A stretch of 64,000 nt of DNA from Ascochyta rabiei (Eukaryota; Ascomycota; Dothideomycetes; Pleosporales; Didymellaceae). The DNA lies in assembly GCF_004011695.2 (NCBI RefSeq), contig NC_082406.1, positions 620,001 to 684,000 on the forward strand, given 5' to 3'. A model generated the notes under the pieces. The model made no database searches, was not told where the DNA came from, and saw only the letters and a program-made list of their open reading frames with translations. The translations under genes and the position numbers were made by a program. Below, piece by piece: positions 11,703 through 22,961 of this stretch (positions within the stretch are counted from its first letter, which is position 1; every line of letters begins with the position of its first letter).

Positions 11703-13113
11703 TCAGCCCTGACCCAAGTCCCTCTCCTCAGCTGCCTCCATACAATTTATACCTAACAAGGTACTGTCTATATTTTTACATGCATATGTAGGCGTCTTAC
11801 CGCTAGGCACCTGCACAGTGATGTTCTCCGCACGAATGTTGCTGCAGCGGTCTGGCGCACTACAAATCAAACTCCCAGCCTGCGGATCTAACTTTCCAGA
11901 AGTCGTGCCAAACATATTCTTGATCTTAATGTCCTCAATAGTCAAATTTGCCTGCAATTGTGAGCTTTCAACGGTACCGTTGGAGGACGTGGCTTACAGG
12001 ATGTTCATAACATAAACTCTGATTTTTCTGCCCGTAGCACTGCGTAATTGTGATCGCACGATCGTTGTTCACGTTTCTGAATAGATCGTACGTTACGTTC
12101 TTTACTCTCCCTAACCCACCGCCGCCATTTAACAGCGTTTGGAAATTGGTTGCAATACCTGGCCATACCTTGATGCGAGCCCCATCGCTAGAGTCTGATA
12201 GGGAGACATTGTAAACGTAAAGATTCTCAACAATGTCGGTCGTGTTGGCGTATTGACCAAGTGAACCGACACTGATACCGTGAGAGCCAGTGCAGTCGAG
12301 GTTCTGGACCACGATGTTGGTGCTGTTTGGTTTGAAAGAAACACAGTCGTCTGTGTTCGTGATGACTGAGTCTTGTATGACGACACGATCTGAGCGGTAT
12401 GTATCCCACCCATCCGAGTTCGCAATTGTGACGTTGTTGAGGCTCTTGGCTTGGAGATCCATATTGCTAATCAAGATGTCGGATGAGTTGGCAATGATGT
12501 TGAACCAATGCGGAGGGTTGCGCATCCGTAAATTCGACATACGTGCCCCTTTCATTCCGTCGAATGCGAAGAGCATAGGCCGGAAGAGACTCTTGTTTGT
12601 ACGTATCTCTTCCCAGTATGCCTGTCCGTGCCCATCGATTATGCTGCCCTCCACACTCAAATCTCCGTAGATATTTACATCTACGCCACCCCACTTCCAA
12701 AACACAGACTGGTTCTGGAACTCGTACTTGAAACTGTTCTCTGCCCAGTAGTAAACATCGCTGTCGTCGAAATGGATCTCACCAGTAAGCACAACATCGA
12801 CGTGCTTGAGAAACGTCAAATCCAGCGGAGAGCCAATATGATATGTCTCGTTCAGTATGATCGTACCGCCATTGTTGCATTCCCTGAAGGCATGGTAGAT
12901 GGCATGCGCATCGTTACGGTCAGGGACAGCCCCTTGCTTGACAAAGCATCGACGCTTGGGATGGCGAAGAGGTGAATTAGGCATAACATGTCCAGCGTCA
13001 AATGGTGCTGGTTTTATGTCTGGCCGTGGGAGTATGGTGTGGCTTCGCGGCGTGGACTCTGCTAGCCCTGCACAAAAAGCGACTAAATAGAAGCTCAGGA
13101 GTTTGAGTCGCAT
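11703..13113 (-). CDS. Secreted exopolygalacturonase, GH28
   Basis: Two exons (11998-13113 and 11703-11951, joined over a 46-nt intron) encode 454 residues. The upstream in-frame Met codons would bury the signal, so the start is placed at 13113, giving a clear secretion signal (residues 1-20, MRLKLLSFYLVAFCAGLAES). GH28 catalytic motifs are all present: SDGWD (233-237), NTDD (253-256), GSHGISVGS (276-284, His278) and RIKVW (313-317). The SDGWD form is typical of fungal exo-acting enzymes, which release galacturonic acid from chain ends of polygalacturonan. Many N-x-S/T sites fit a glycoprotein. A regulator remnant lies about 430 bp upstream in the same direction. Confidence 0.94.
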
Positions 13114-13547
13114 CTTTGTTTTTGGAGTCTTTTTGAAATGCTGGCTGAGCTGGTTGCTGAAGATTGAGTGATCTGGTCGATTTCTTTGAGAACATTCGGA
13201 CAGGTCCATTCCCCAACATGAATGAAGAACACTAGTAGGTTTTTGCCACCTCTCAGTCTGAAAGTTGCGATACGTGGAAGAACCATTGCATCTGCATCAG
13301 TACAAGCGACAGCGCCATATTGTGAGTGCTAATGCAATACTGTGTTCTTCAAGTCCCGTTCCCGAAAAGGGTTTTCAGATCCATCGGACATCGGGTTATT
13401 GCTTGCCGTTCTGACGCTCTCTACTCGATTTGGCGTGGGCGGTTGGCGAACCCTGTCATATCCCCGCGTTAGGAGTTTCGAGACGACATCTAGTGCAGCG
13501 GTTCCATTTGATGTGGTGTGTCATTGTAGATGACGTGAGTATCAGGT
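13114..13547. other. Intergenic, promoter region of the exopolygalacturonase
   Basis: About 430 bases between the GH28 start and the 3' end of the broken regulator. No gene is seen. Confidence 0.5.
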
Positions 13548-14429
13548 TCATTCTGCTTTCTTACGACGCACAGCATTCAGAGAGAGTGCGCTGATACCTT
13601 TCATGCTACCTCTTGAATAGAACTTAGATATGTCGATCGCTTGTTTGCGTTGTCTATGACATTGTGCATGCAGTACAACTACAAGCAACGGTGTTGCCAT
13701 ACGCGTGTATGCAATTGCGTTGTGGTGTGTGTCAATATGCGTCGCGGCATTGAGAATGACTTGAGAGTGGCTCGTCAAGTCTGCAAAATCAACTGTGTCG
13801 GATGTAATAGTTGCCAGCAGGATGTGTGCCGAGCTGAAGTATGCAGTTGTAAGCGCTGCAAAAACGTCGCTGAACAACAGATTGCCTTGCGGATTGACCA
13901 ACTTGAAATTGCTCTTCGAGGGAGCACTTTGCAGTAGGCTGTGATGTGCGCGAAGCGCCAAGCCGTACATATGCCACGCGTGCTGGGTTGACGCTGTGTC
14001 CGAGCTCATAATGGCGCTGTATGCTGTTACTGTTGCTTCCGAGGCCAGCACCAGCGCCTGGTCTGTTCCGTCCTTGACTGAGCGTGGAAGTTGCTGGAGT
14101 CACGTCAGTCGATTCTGGATTCCTTGACTTTCGCCCTCGGCAGTGAAGTTCGCTAGAAAATGCCTATAGAAGGCTCTGGCGTTGACAGCTGACAGTAGGT
14201 CGTGCGCACAGGTATTGTTAGGGTGCATCTTCTTTGACATTTGCTTCGACAACCTCCTATTTTGCATCCCGTTTTTTGCAAGGTTTGTCATGTCTACAAT
14301 CAGCGGTCCTTGAAGAGGTCTTGGACATGGCTGCCTAGTTCGAACGCACCTTAGGCAGTACGGTAGGGTGGCAACGCATTTGATGCGCTTCCTTCGACAC
14401 ACAGCACAAGCTCTTGTTCTCGAAGGCAT
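13548..14429 (-). pseudogene. Zn2Cys6 regulator interrupted by an in-frame TGA
   Basis: The Met at 14429 opens a perfect zinc cluster (Cys8, Cys11, Cys18, Cys25, Cys28, Cys35; RACAVCRRKRIKC). The frame continues into a helical region (ARAFYRHFLANFTAEG) and then meets TGA at 14100-14102. The same frame resumes at once and stays open to 13548 with regulator-like sequence (DQALVLASEATVTAYS, then ATPLLVVVLHAQ). The protein is short for this family (293 codons end to end), so the C-terminus also looks lost. An alternative is a 51-nt intron with a weak GTCAAG donor near 14135 and a CTCAG acceptor near 14085, which would remove the stop in phase. I favour a pseudogene because the skipped stretch (LQQLPRSV) reads as family sequence. 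Confidence 0.7.
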
Positions 14430-15788
14430 TGCTCAATCGTAATGGCAGCTCAGAAGACTGAAGAAGTGAATTTGCGATGAGATGACGATCATGATCAGTG
14501 TCAGCGTGAATCCTCGCTGATGTCCTAGAATAGTTAGTGTATAGCTTGCTGCATCTACTGTGATTGGTCAGGTCACCCAGCGTAACCTGCGCTCCACTTG
14601 CAGTTTCTAAAACGTAAGACATGTTAAATGGAGCCAAGATCATGCAATGCTCAAACGCCAGCAAACCTTCTTAATACCGTTGATAGGATCAAGAAAAATA
14701 CTACATTGGGAAACATTCAATATCTGTTGAAGGCCGTACCATGACCCCGAGTTCTGTCGGATCCCGAATTGTGTCGGCTTGAGCTCTGCTTGCCGAGTTT
14801 AACGTCAAACCTAAACAGAACAAATGCAAACTCTATACGGGCATATTCAAGTTCTGAACTCGTACATATCATGCTTCCGTGAGGATAATTGTTCATGTTC
14901 ATTGACCTACCGATGCTGCAAAAGATAACTACGAGAACGGTCGAGACACGCATTCTCCAACCACGATTATGAACACTGCCGTTGGAAAGAAAACGAGAAA
15001 CCAAGAAAACAAGAAAAGAGTACGTTCACATAAACGCGGTATGTCATACTATACAGTGATTTGAGAATCCCGCATCAGAACGCGCAGTGCACACCACAGG
15101 TCACATTACAAAATCCTCCCCCAAGCATCCGCGCACACCTGCCATCCAAATGCAGCGAGATACTCTCGGCCCTGCAATAGGCAACTTCGAGAAAACCATT
15201 GCCAACTGCATCTCGAATCGAGAAATCCAGTCCTCGTCACCAACGGTATCCGTTTATATCTGCTTGCTGACGTCGTTGCCTCACGCTTCTGAGCCTCGGA
15301 CAATCCTTGCATAGTCGCCCCTCAACATAGTTGCTTGCTTTTTGATTACCTGCTTACTTACATCGCCACATCTGCAGGCAGCTTTTTTGACATTGCAGTC
15401 TCGTTCCAGGCTGCAGGCTACGAATTCGCCACCGACAAGGCCGTCCTTCGTTGGCCCATGTTCTGAACCCACATCCAACGTTTGTGAAACGGTCTGGGAC
15501 TTGCCGCAAAGAGAAGGCTTGCGCAACTGTGTTGATGACGGCATTGATAATCGAGATCTTGGACGGATACGTCTGTGCTATACTGTGTGTAGTTGAGGCA
15601 AGAAAAAGATAGGTGACAACAGGGGTTGTTTGATACATGCGTATCGGTTACATAATAAATACCGAGTGAATAATCAGAGTAACAGCGTGGAAATCAAAGA
15701 GCTAAACATTCATGGTATTATCTCAGTCAACACCATCCCGCTCACCTGCTCAAGGGATTGCATCGGCATCGCCCTGTCTGCTCACGTT
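14430..15788. other. Intergenic, mostly without recognisable genes
   Basis: About 1.36 kb between the broken regulator and the 3' end of SMC3. Apart from the possible small cysteine-rich frame at 15106-15638, nothing was recognised. Confidence 0.45.
15106..15638 (-). other. Possible small cysteine-rich protein gene
   Basis: Two overlapping minus-strand frames together look gene-like. One opens at 15638 with a hydrophobic start (MYQTTPVVTYLFLASTTHS). The other, ending near 15366, contains a cysteine-spaced stretch (GEFVACSLERDCNVKKAACR) and runs straight into a consensus GTAAGT donor after CRCGD. A downstream frame to 15106 has further cysteines. I could not find a phase-consistent splice joining the hydrophobic start to the cysteine-rich exon, so this is only a candidate for a small secreted protein. 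Confidence 0.2.
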
Positions 15789-18700
15789 CTACTTCTGCAT
15801 TCCGTCGACAAAATCCAGTGCTGCTTCCCTGTTGACGACATCAATACTGCTCGTCTTGTTCGAATAGCTGACACCATAGCACCTATCTGCAACCAGTACC
15901 ATTTCCGGTCTGAACGTCGTACAAATGAACTGGCCACCGCCCTTTTGATCCTGACCCCCCTGTCCGCTTAACTTCTGCAGCATGTTCGCAACCGCAGTAC
16001 GGTATTGCGCATCGAGGTTGGCATCGATCTCATCAAAAAGGTAGAAAGGCGCGGGGTCGCACTGCTGTATGGCAAAGATGAGTGCTAGTGCACAGAGGGA
16101 TTTCTGACCGCCAGAGAGTTGGCCGATCTTCTGCTGCTCGTCGTGCTTTGAGTTGAAGGATACAGCGATGCTGACACTGACGTATTCCTCGATTTTGCTG
16201 CTCTTCTTAGATCGACGGGGTGCGGCTTCGTCTTCACTCGAATCGTCGTCTTGGGCGCCGTCGGATTTGCGATTGATGATTAGACGGCCTGTGCCAATGG
16301 GGACCAGTTCTTGGAATACACTCTTGAAGGCAACAGACACTTGTTTGAAGGTACGAGCAATGGCTTCGTCCTTACGCTGATCGAGTACATCGATGAGGTT
16401 CTCGATGGACTTGCGCGAGCTGTCGAGTTCCGCACGGCGATCTGTAAGGGTTTTGCGTTGCCGTGTGAAGTTTTCGTACTGTTCGTAGGCCTTCTTGTTG
16501 ACGTGTGCAAACTGCTTCTGCGCTTGGGTGGCTTTGGAAAGCTCCTTACCAACCTGTGTCTCTCCATTAGCGATCATGGTCGAAATAACAGAGATTGTCT
16601 CTTACTTTGTCTGTGTTCCACTTGCTGTATTTGCGATTGACGTCTTCGGGCAGTGTCCCCAGATCTCGTATCTCTTTCCTTACTTTGCTGAGCTGATTCG
16701 TGTAGTTGCTGCGGTCGGCGTCCTTCCTGGTTAGTGATTTCTCCTGCTTTTCCATCGCAGCTGCAAGTGCACGGTTGCTCTGCTCCTTCTCAGTTCTTGA
16801 GGACTCCAGCTGCTCGATCTGAGCTCGAAGCTCATCGATTTGTGTGTCAGTCTCTTCGATTAGCTGATCAAAGTCGGCGATAGTCTTGTTGACAGTGTCC
16901 AACGTGCGCTTCGCTTCACGCAGACCCGTTGATTGGGCCGCAGACCCTCCCACCCCCCCTTGCTGCGCGAGTAGGTCATCCAAAGCGGGCTGCAAGCTCT
17001 GATTCAACTCAAGCTCGGCCTCGATCTTTTGGGTTTCAAGTGTAGCGCGTTCTTGTTTGACCTGTGCGTACTGTTTTCTGAGGTCTTTGACAGTGCTGGT
17101 CAAGGTGACGAGCATCTGCTCTTCGTCGTTCGATAGAGCCTTCGTGAACTTGGAAGAAATTTCTGCTTCCCAATCACTCTGTTGCGCTCCTAACAGGTTG
17201 ATGGCCGCCTCGAGATCTGCAGCAGTCCTTTGTTTCTTTGCCAACGTGTCTTGCGCATCTTGTAGAAGGCTCTGCTTGACACGAAGTTCCTCTCTCATGG
17301 GTGCGTAGCTAGTTTCGCCCCTCCTTTGGTCATGCTGCCGCCGAAGTAGTTCGCTTTGTGCTGCAGTGAGTTGGTGCTTGACTGAGTCCAATTCTCCCTC
17401 AATTCGACGGTTCTGTTGCTGCAGATCATCGAGGAGCGCACGCTTTTCAGCGACAATGCTGAAGGCGTTGATCTTTGACCTAGAAGGATCGTGGTATCCA
17501 CCCCGATACTGTCCCTTCCTGGTGGCATTGTCTCCATCTGGGTTGTAAGCGCGGACATTGTACTGTTTAGCGACACGCTTGCACTCGTCCAAAGTCGGAC
17601 ACACGACGATTTTGCCAAAGACATGCCTGAAGGCGTCCTCGAATCGGTCGTCGTATATAAGCTTCGGCAGCAAAGGCTGCATGTTTTCTGTTGGTCTCAA
17701 CTGCATGTCCGGTACGCTGATTCGGTTCAGAGGAATGAATGTGAGACGGCCGCCTTTATCCTTGGTAAGACGGTCCATAATCTTGGTTGCGACATTGTCA
17801 TCCTCGACAACGACGTGGAACAGAGCAGCTTCTGCAGCACTTTCCGTGACGGAACGGTAGTTCTCTGGGACTTGAAGTAATTCAGCGATGGTACCGTGAA
17901 CGCCCTGTAGCCCGTCTCTGCGGTATCTTCGAAGCGACTCCAGTCCACGACTGGTACCGTGGTCCAGGAGACGTGAAAATGTATGCTCTGCATGCAGGAG
18001 ATCCTTCTGCACATTCCCGAGCTGACTGCTTAGCCGGTTCTGGTCGCGCCAGAGGCTCGTCTGCTTGTCAATCACAGCCCTCCTTGCATCTTTGGCTTTT
18101 TCAAGCTGCGCCGCGAGATCTACCGTGGCATCGCCCTCGTTGTCGATTGCCTGCCTCAGCTCAGCAATCTCGCCCTCGATTCGCTCAATATCGGCCTGGA
18201 GCTTGGCGATCTCCTCATCGGTCTGCATGAGAACAGCCTTTCGACGGCTCAGGTCCCCATTGGTCTCATCAATTTGTGCGCGTAAAGCAGTGTCACGCTC
18301 TCGCTTGTTACTGTAGTGTGCCGTTCGACCTTGCTTATCCTGGAGGCGTTTGTGTTGACCCTCGGCGTCGAGTAACTGTGCGCGAACGGCCTCCTCCTCC
18401 TCTTTTTTAGCATCAAATTGAGGCAGTAGCTGCTCAAGCTCGGCTTGACGGGCCGCGATTTGTTGCTGAAGCGTTTTGACTTGTGCATCACGTCTGCTTT
18501 TGGTTTGTTGAGCAGACGACTGGCTGTCTTGTAGTGCCTTGATGTCCAATTGGATCTTGGCTTTCTCGAGCGTGGCAGCCTTGCGGTCGCTTTCGTACTG
18601 TACACGATCTTGCCTGAGGATGTCCAAATCCCCTCTCCTCTGGTTTATGTCCGACTCCAATCGAGTGATATCGTCTTCGTTTCGCCTGAACGTTGCTTCA

Positions 18701-19518
18701 TTGTCCTCGCGCATCTCACGACCGTGATGCTCGAGCGAGTCGATGTGTTCGATCTGTGTCTCCAATTGAGCCTCTTCCCGCGACTTCAGAGTGTATAGCA
18801 ATGATCTCCGCTCCCTGTCGTTCTTGCTCCAGGCCTCTAGTTCTTCCTTCTCTCCCTCCAGCTCGCCCAGACGCTCGTTAATGGACTCGACCACGCTGTC
18901 GATGTTGGCGCATTTGCTGTCTGTGTCGGTCAAGAGCTTCAAGCTGTCGGCACGGCGCGTCTCATATACGTTCGAACCAGAGATCTCCTTCAGCATCTCA
19001 AGACGATCCTTGTCCTTCATGTTGGTAAGAGCCGTCACACGTCCTTGGGGCACGATATAGTAAGGGTTCGATCGCGAGAAGCCGGCCGATTCGAGGATTT
19101 GAATGACTTCAGACTTAGTGGCGTTCTTGCGGTTGACTGAGTACTCGTCCTTCTTCGCGCCAATGGTTCGGCGCAGGTAAAACTCAGGCTTGCCTGTCTG
19201 GAAGCGGTCCTCGGTGTTGTCGAAGCATACCTCGACGTACGCCGACATGACAGCTGAGCCAGACCCTTCGTGAAGCAGAGCCTGACGCTCCTGGCGATTG
19301 AGGAAGTTGTAGTCGTCGCCGAGCACGAAGCGCACAGCGGCGAAGAAGTTACTCTTGCCAGAACCATTGCGACCGACAATGACATTGCAGTTGGGCGAGA
19401 AGGGCTGGATCTGCATCTGGTCCTTGTAACTGCCACTACGTCAGTCTTGGTCGCTACTCACGTGCGTCGTCGCTCACCTCTTGAAGCCCTGAATGGTAAT
19501 CTGCTTGATGTAACCCAT
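15789..19518 (-). CDS. SMC3: Cohesin subunit SMC3
   Basis: Three exons (19478-19518, 16606-19429, 15789-16553) encode 1209 residues, the usual SMC3 length. The tiny first exon codes for MGYIKQITIQGFK and splices to complete FKSYKDQ. The N-terminal ATPase half has Walker A GRNGSGKSN (33-41). Two long coiled coils flank a hinge near residues 520-680 (ESAAEAALFHVVVEDDN). The C-terminal half has the ABC signature LSGGQKS (1101-1107) and Walker B FYLFDEIDANLD (1125-1136). The wording of the signature and of the D-loop region separates it from SMC1, SMC2 and SMC4. It pairs with SMC1 and a kleisin to hold sister chromatids together in the nucleus. The 5' flank holds MluI-type cell-cycle elements. 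Confidence 0.98.
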
Positions 19519-21186
19519 GGCGGCGGCTGGGTGCGGTCACTGCGCGCAGATTCGATGCAGAAGAGAACTTCTACACAGCTATCGCAGGTGGTGTAGCAAT
19601 GCGATCACGTCTGTGTCGCTCGGAACATCGAGGGCGAGTGTTTGCGTCGTCGCTGTGCGCTCAGTGCCCGCGACGCGCCTACGGTACAGCCACTTCGCGA
19701 CGCGCCTTCCTGCCAAGCCGTCTCTAGCGCGATCTGCTAGCGTACACCTGGTCCCCATCCGAACTACCTCATGTTCGAGCAGAGGCATGAAGAACTCATT
19801 TGACGCGTCGCCTTCCCGCGCAATGAAAACACGCTTTTTTTCTCTCGCAACAAAACACGCCTTAATGCAGGCCATAATCTGCAGCAAGGATGTATGTACA
19901 TCCTTGCTTTGTTTTGGCTGCCATACTTTTTAATCAAGGGCTGATCATCCATACCTAATATCAGCACTCCGCTCGTCACTCCTGTAGGATCAAAAATTGT
20001 TCATAGTGGTGTGCATCACACTTCTGAATATCTTCAAAATCGGTATTTCAGACACAAGCAGCAAACGAACAATGTGCACCGTGCTGCCCTACCAGCCATT
20101 CATGCTAGACGTGTACTCGGTAAAGTGCTTGCTGCTAGTGCTCGAGATGAAGTAAAGGAACACTTGGGTCCTCAGCATACTTTTTCCAGTCACCGACTAG
20201 CTTCTCGCGAGTGCTGCTAATACAAGGTCTGCGCTTTGACGACAAGGGTCCAACTACGACAACTACAAGGAGCAACGTCAAAACGCCCACGCGTAGATAC
20301 ACTCGTCGTCGATCCAGCGATACGAGGCTCAAGTGCCGCGTTCTACAGAGACCATCACCTTCTCGAATCGGCAGTCAAAGGGAACCCAGATAGCATCAGC
20401 AATCTTGGAGACTTGTGCAAGTCAGGCCGTTGCCCAGGCACCGTTCACGTACGCACGCAGCTCACAAAGCGCAGCGCTTGTACAACGCCCACATCTATCT
20501 ATGACGAGTACTGTGCTGTGCCAACTCTCTCCAAGTTCACACAGTCCCAAACAGGAAGCTGCCATAATAGAGACCCGTCACTGCACTAGTAAATCCCCTG
20601 AAGAGAAGATCGTATTGTCAGAAGATTGCCATCTTGACTGAAATGGAACCTGTCCGCTGCCCTTGGACCTCTAGGCCTGGGCTCATCAGACTATGATCAG
20701 AGTCCCTGAAACGGGTATCCACCGACACCTGCATTCGTATCATTGGTAGGCTGGGCTGGTGCATGGGCTGGATGGTGACTGGCGCAAATGCCCTCCAGGC
20801 TCTGCCTTACTTGCGGCCCTGCTTGCGGCCCTGCTTGCACATGCAACGAGGAGAGAGAGAAGGATAAGAACGTAGTCTAGACAACGCTGCGAATGCACGT
20901 AGTGGTGCCTCGCCGTGTGTCTACAGTGTTGCATGCGTGCGCCTCCAGCCATGCGCACTACTGTTTGAGTGGTGTTATCGCGAAGACTCACGTTTGAGTG
21001 AAGGTCACAGAGAGGTGGAGGTGTACATTGTACGCGCACCGCGAAAGCTGCGAGTGTTTGCAGAACACTCGCAGCTCCTCCCACTCTCAACGTTCAAGCA
21101 TACACAGAGCACACTCCAGCGCTCTCGCACGTTCACGCGCATCGGACCGAAAGAAGACCAAACGACAGCTCGCAGTTTGTGCCTTA
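19519..21186. other. Intergenic, SMC3 promoter and unassigned sequence
   Basis: About 1.67 kb from the SMC3 start to transposon E2. The first 300 bases contain several ACGCG cores. A 13-bp GCGGCCCTGCTTG-type direct repeat lies near 20812-20838. No gene is seen. Confidence 0.5.
19803..19808. promoter_or_regulatory. MCB-like element ACGCGT upstream of SMC3
   Basis: A palindromic ACGCGT lies about 285 bases upstream of the SMC3 start. Further ACGCG cores occur at about 19673 and 19700. ACGCGT is the binding site of the MBF-type G1/S factor in fungi, and cohesin genes are known MBF targets in yeasts. Function here is inferred. Confidence 0.4.
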
Positions 21187-21230
21187 AGATCGGCCCCCTA
21201 GTGTTTGGCCACCCCTAGTGTTCGGCCACC
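21187..21230 (+). repeat. E2 left terminal inverted repeat
   Basis: Contains two tandem copies of a 17-mer (CCCTAGTGTTYGGCCAC) starting at 21196 and 21213. It matches 22918-22961 in reverse complement. Confidence 0.95.
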
Positions 21231-21288
21231 CAACACAACGCGTTACTCTGTTTTTGACGCTCTATACTCTCAACGCCACGCTATCAAA

Positions 21289-22866
21289 ATGGATCCCCGT
21301 GAAGTGGCTATACAATCTGCTATCGCTGATCTTAATTCTGGTGTTTTTACAAGCCAACAGCAGGCTGCTAAGGCCTATGGCGTCCCCTAATCGACGATCC
21401 AAGAGCGCCTCAGCGGTCGCCAACCCAACGCAATAGCTCATCATTAACAGCAGCGATTGACTCCAGAACAAGAGCAATTTCTAGTAAATTGGATACTTGA
21501 AGAGGACTTACACGCACAGCCACCCTCCCATCTACGCGTACGAGAAATGGCTACCCTTATCCTCCATATGAACAGCAACTACGAGCCACTTAGGCATAAA
21601 TAGGTAACCTATTTTATTACGCGTAACCCACGCGTCGCCTCTATAGTTGGCTAAAAGATTAAGAGCGCAAGGACTACAGCAGCCAACTATAAGACTATAC
21701 GCGTGTTTCTAGAGTTATTTAAGCGTACGCGGATTGAGCTAGGTATACAATATAAGGACATATAGAACATAGATAAGACTGGGGTAGGCCTTAGGGTATG
21801 TAGCAACTCCTGTGTAGTTGCTAGCTTGTTAAAGAAGAAGGCTTACGTTAAATCCCTAGAGGATTGTGAGTGGGTGTCTATTATTAAGTCCATCTCAGCC
21901 GTTGGCAAGAAGCTTCAATGCCTAGTCATCTTCAAAGGCAAGCATCTACAATCCACGTGGTTCCTAGCACAAGGGGTACCTGATTGGCTCTATACAACGT
22001 CAGAGAATGGATAGACGTTAAATGCTATTAGATCTGAGTGGCTAAAGCGGATTTTTCTGCCTCAAACTACACCTCAACCTAGTCGCTGGCGGTTACTTAT
22101 ACTGGATGGCCACAGCTCTTATATCCTAATAGACTTTATGTGGCTCTGTAAGCAGAGCAAGGTCTATCTCCTATACCTCCCGCCTCACGCATCACACATC
22201 CTCCAGCCGCTAGATCTAGCTCCATTCTCAGTACTCAAATCTCGTTACCGTAGCGGGATCCGAGCCCTCTCAGCACTTGATGACGCAGCACCTATTAAGA
22301 AGGAGCGCTTTGTCACATTATACAATAAGGCAAGAGATAAGGGACTATCTAAGAGAGTCATACAAGCTGGGTGGAAGGCTGCTGGCCTCTGCCTATACAA
22401 CCCAGACCTTGTACTGCTCTCATCTCAAGTATCAGGCCGGCCTATCACTCCTCCACCATCTACTCAAGCCTTAGATAACGTGTTTGCCACGCCTTAGAGC
22501 TCACAGGCCTTGTACAAGGCTCAGCAGCTTATTCTATCAGAATCTTATTCACAGAGCACACGCCTGATGCTTGGCAAGGCAGGCAAGGCTATTGCTAGAG
22601 CCAACACCCGCGCAGCTCGGCTAGAATTTAAAAATCAACGCCTTAAGTATTAATTAGATAGTGCTACTATTACTTACTTAAGAAAGCAAGTTCAAGTTAA
22701 TCCAAATAAGCGCTATAGCAACGTTAAGGCGATTAAGGCTGCTATAGATCGGGCAGCAGCATTACAAGCTGAGCAGGCATCACGGCAAGGAGAAGACGAA
22801 GCTAAAAAGGCAGCAGCAGCAGCAGCTCTTACGCTTCAGTCTATGTGTACAGAGTGGCAATTGTAA
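21289..22866 (+). pseudogene. E2 transposase, eight nonsense codons and no frameshift
   Basis: One frame of 526 codons runs from ATG at 21289 to TAA at 22864-22866. The N-terminus is a psq/CENP-B-type helix-turn-helix (AIADLNSGVFTSQQQAAKAY), followed by the second CENP-B-like DNA-binding helix region (LTPEQEQFLVNWILEED). The DDE core is evident: NIDKTG, LLILDGHSSY and LPPHASHILQPLDLAPFS. Eight internal stops occur, all TAA or TAG and none TGA (the first at about 21388, the last two near 22495 and 22651). This is what C-to-T change at CAA/CAG, or G-to-A at TGG, produces. There is no indel, so RIP explains the inactivation without other decay. Confidence 0.93.
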
Positions 22867-22917
22867 TTGTTGTTGTTGAAAAATCACAACTCAAAATAGT
22901 GAAGCTTACTTGGGTGA

Positions 22918-22961
22918 GGTGGCCGAACACTAGGGGTGGCCGAACACTAGGGGGCCGATCT
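22918..22961 (-). repeat. E2 right terminal inverted repeat
   Basis: Reverse complement of 21187-21230 with one difference. It has the same pair of tandem 17-mers. Confidence 0.95.

Larger units (their letters stand above)
21187..22961 (+). mobile_element. E2: pogo/Fot1-like DNA transposon, lightly RIP-mutated
   Basis: A 1775-bp element has 44-bp inverted repeats beginning AGATCGGCCCCCTAGTG. They are identical except for one transition, and TA flanks both sides (21185-21186 and 22962-22963). It carries one transposase frame spanning nearly the whole element. Composition is close to that of host genes, unlike E1 and E3, so this is the youngest of the three insertions. The high TIR identity and full length suggest that relatives may exist elsewhere in the genome. 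Confidence 0.95.
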
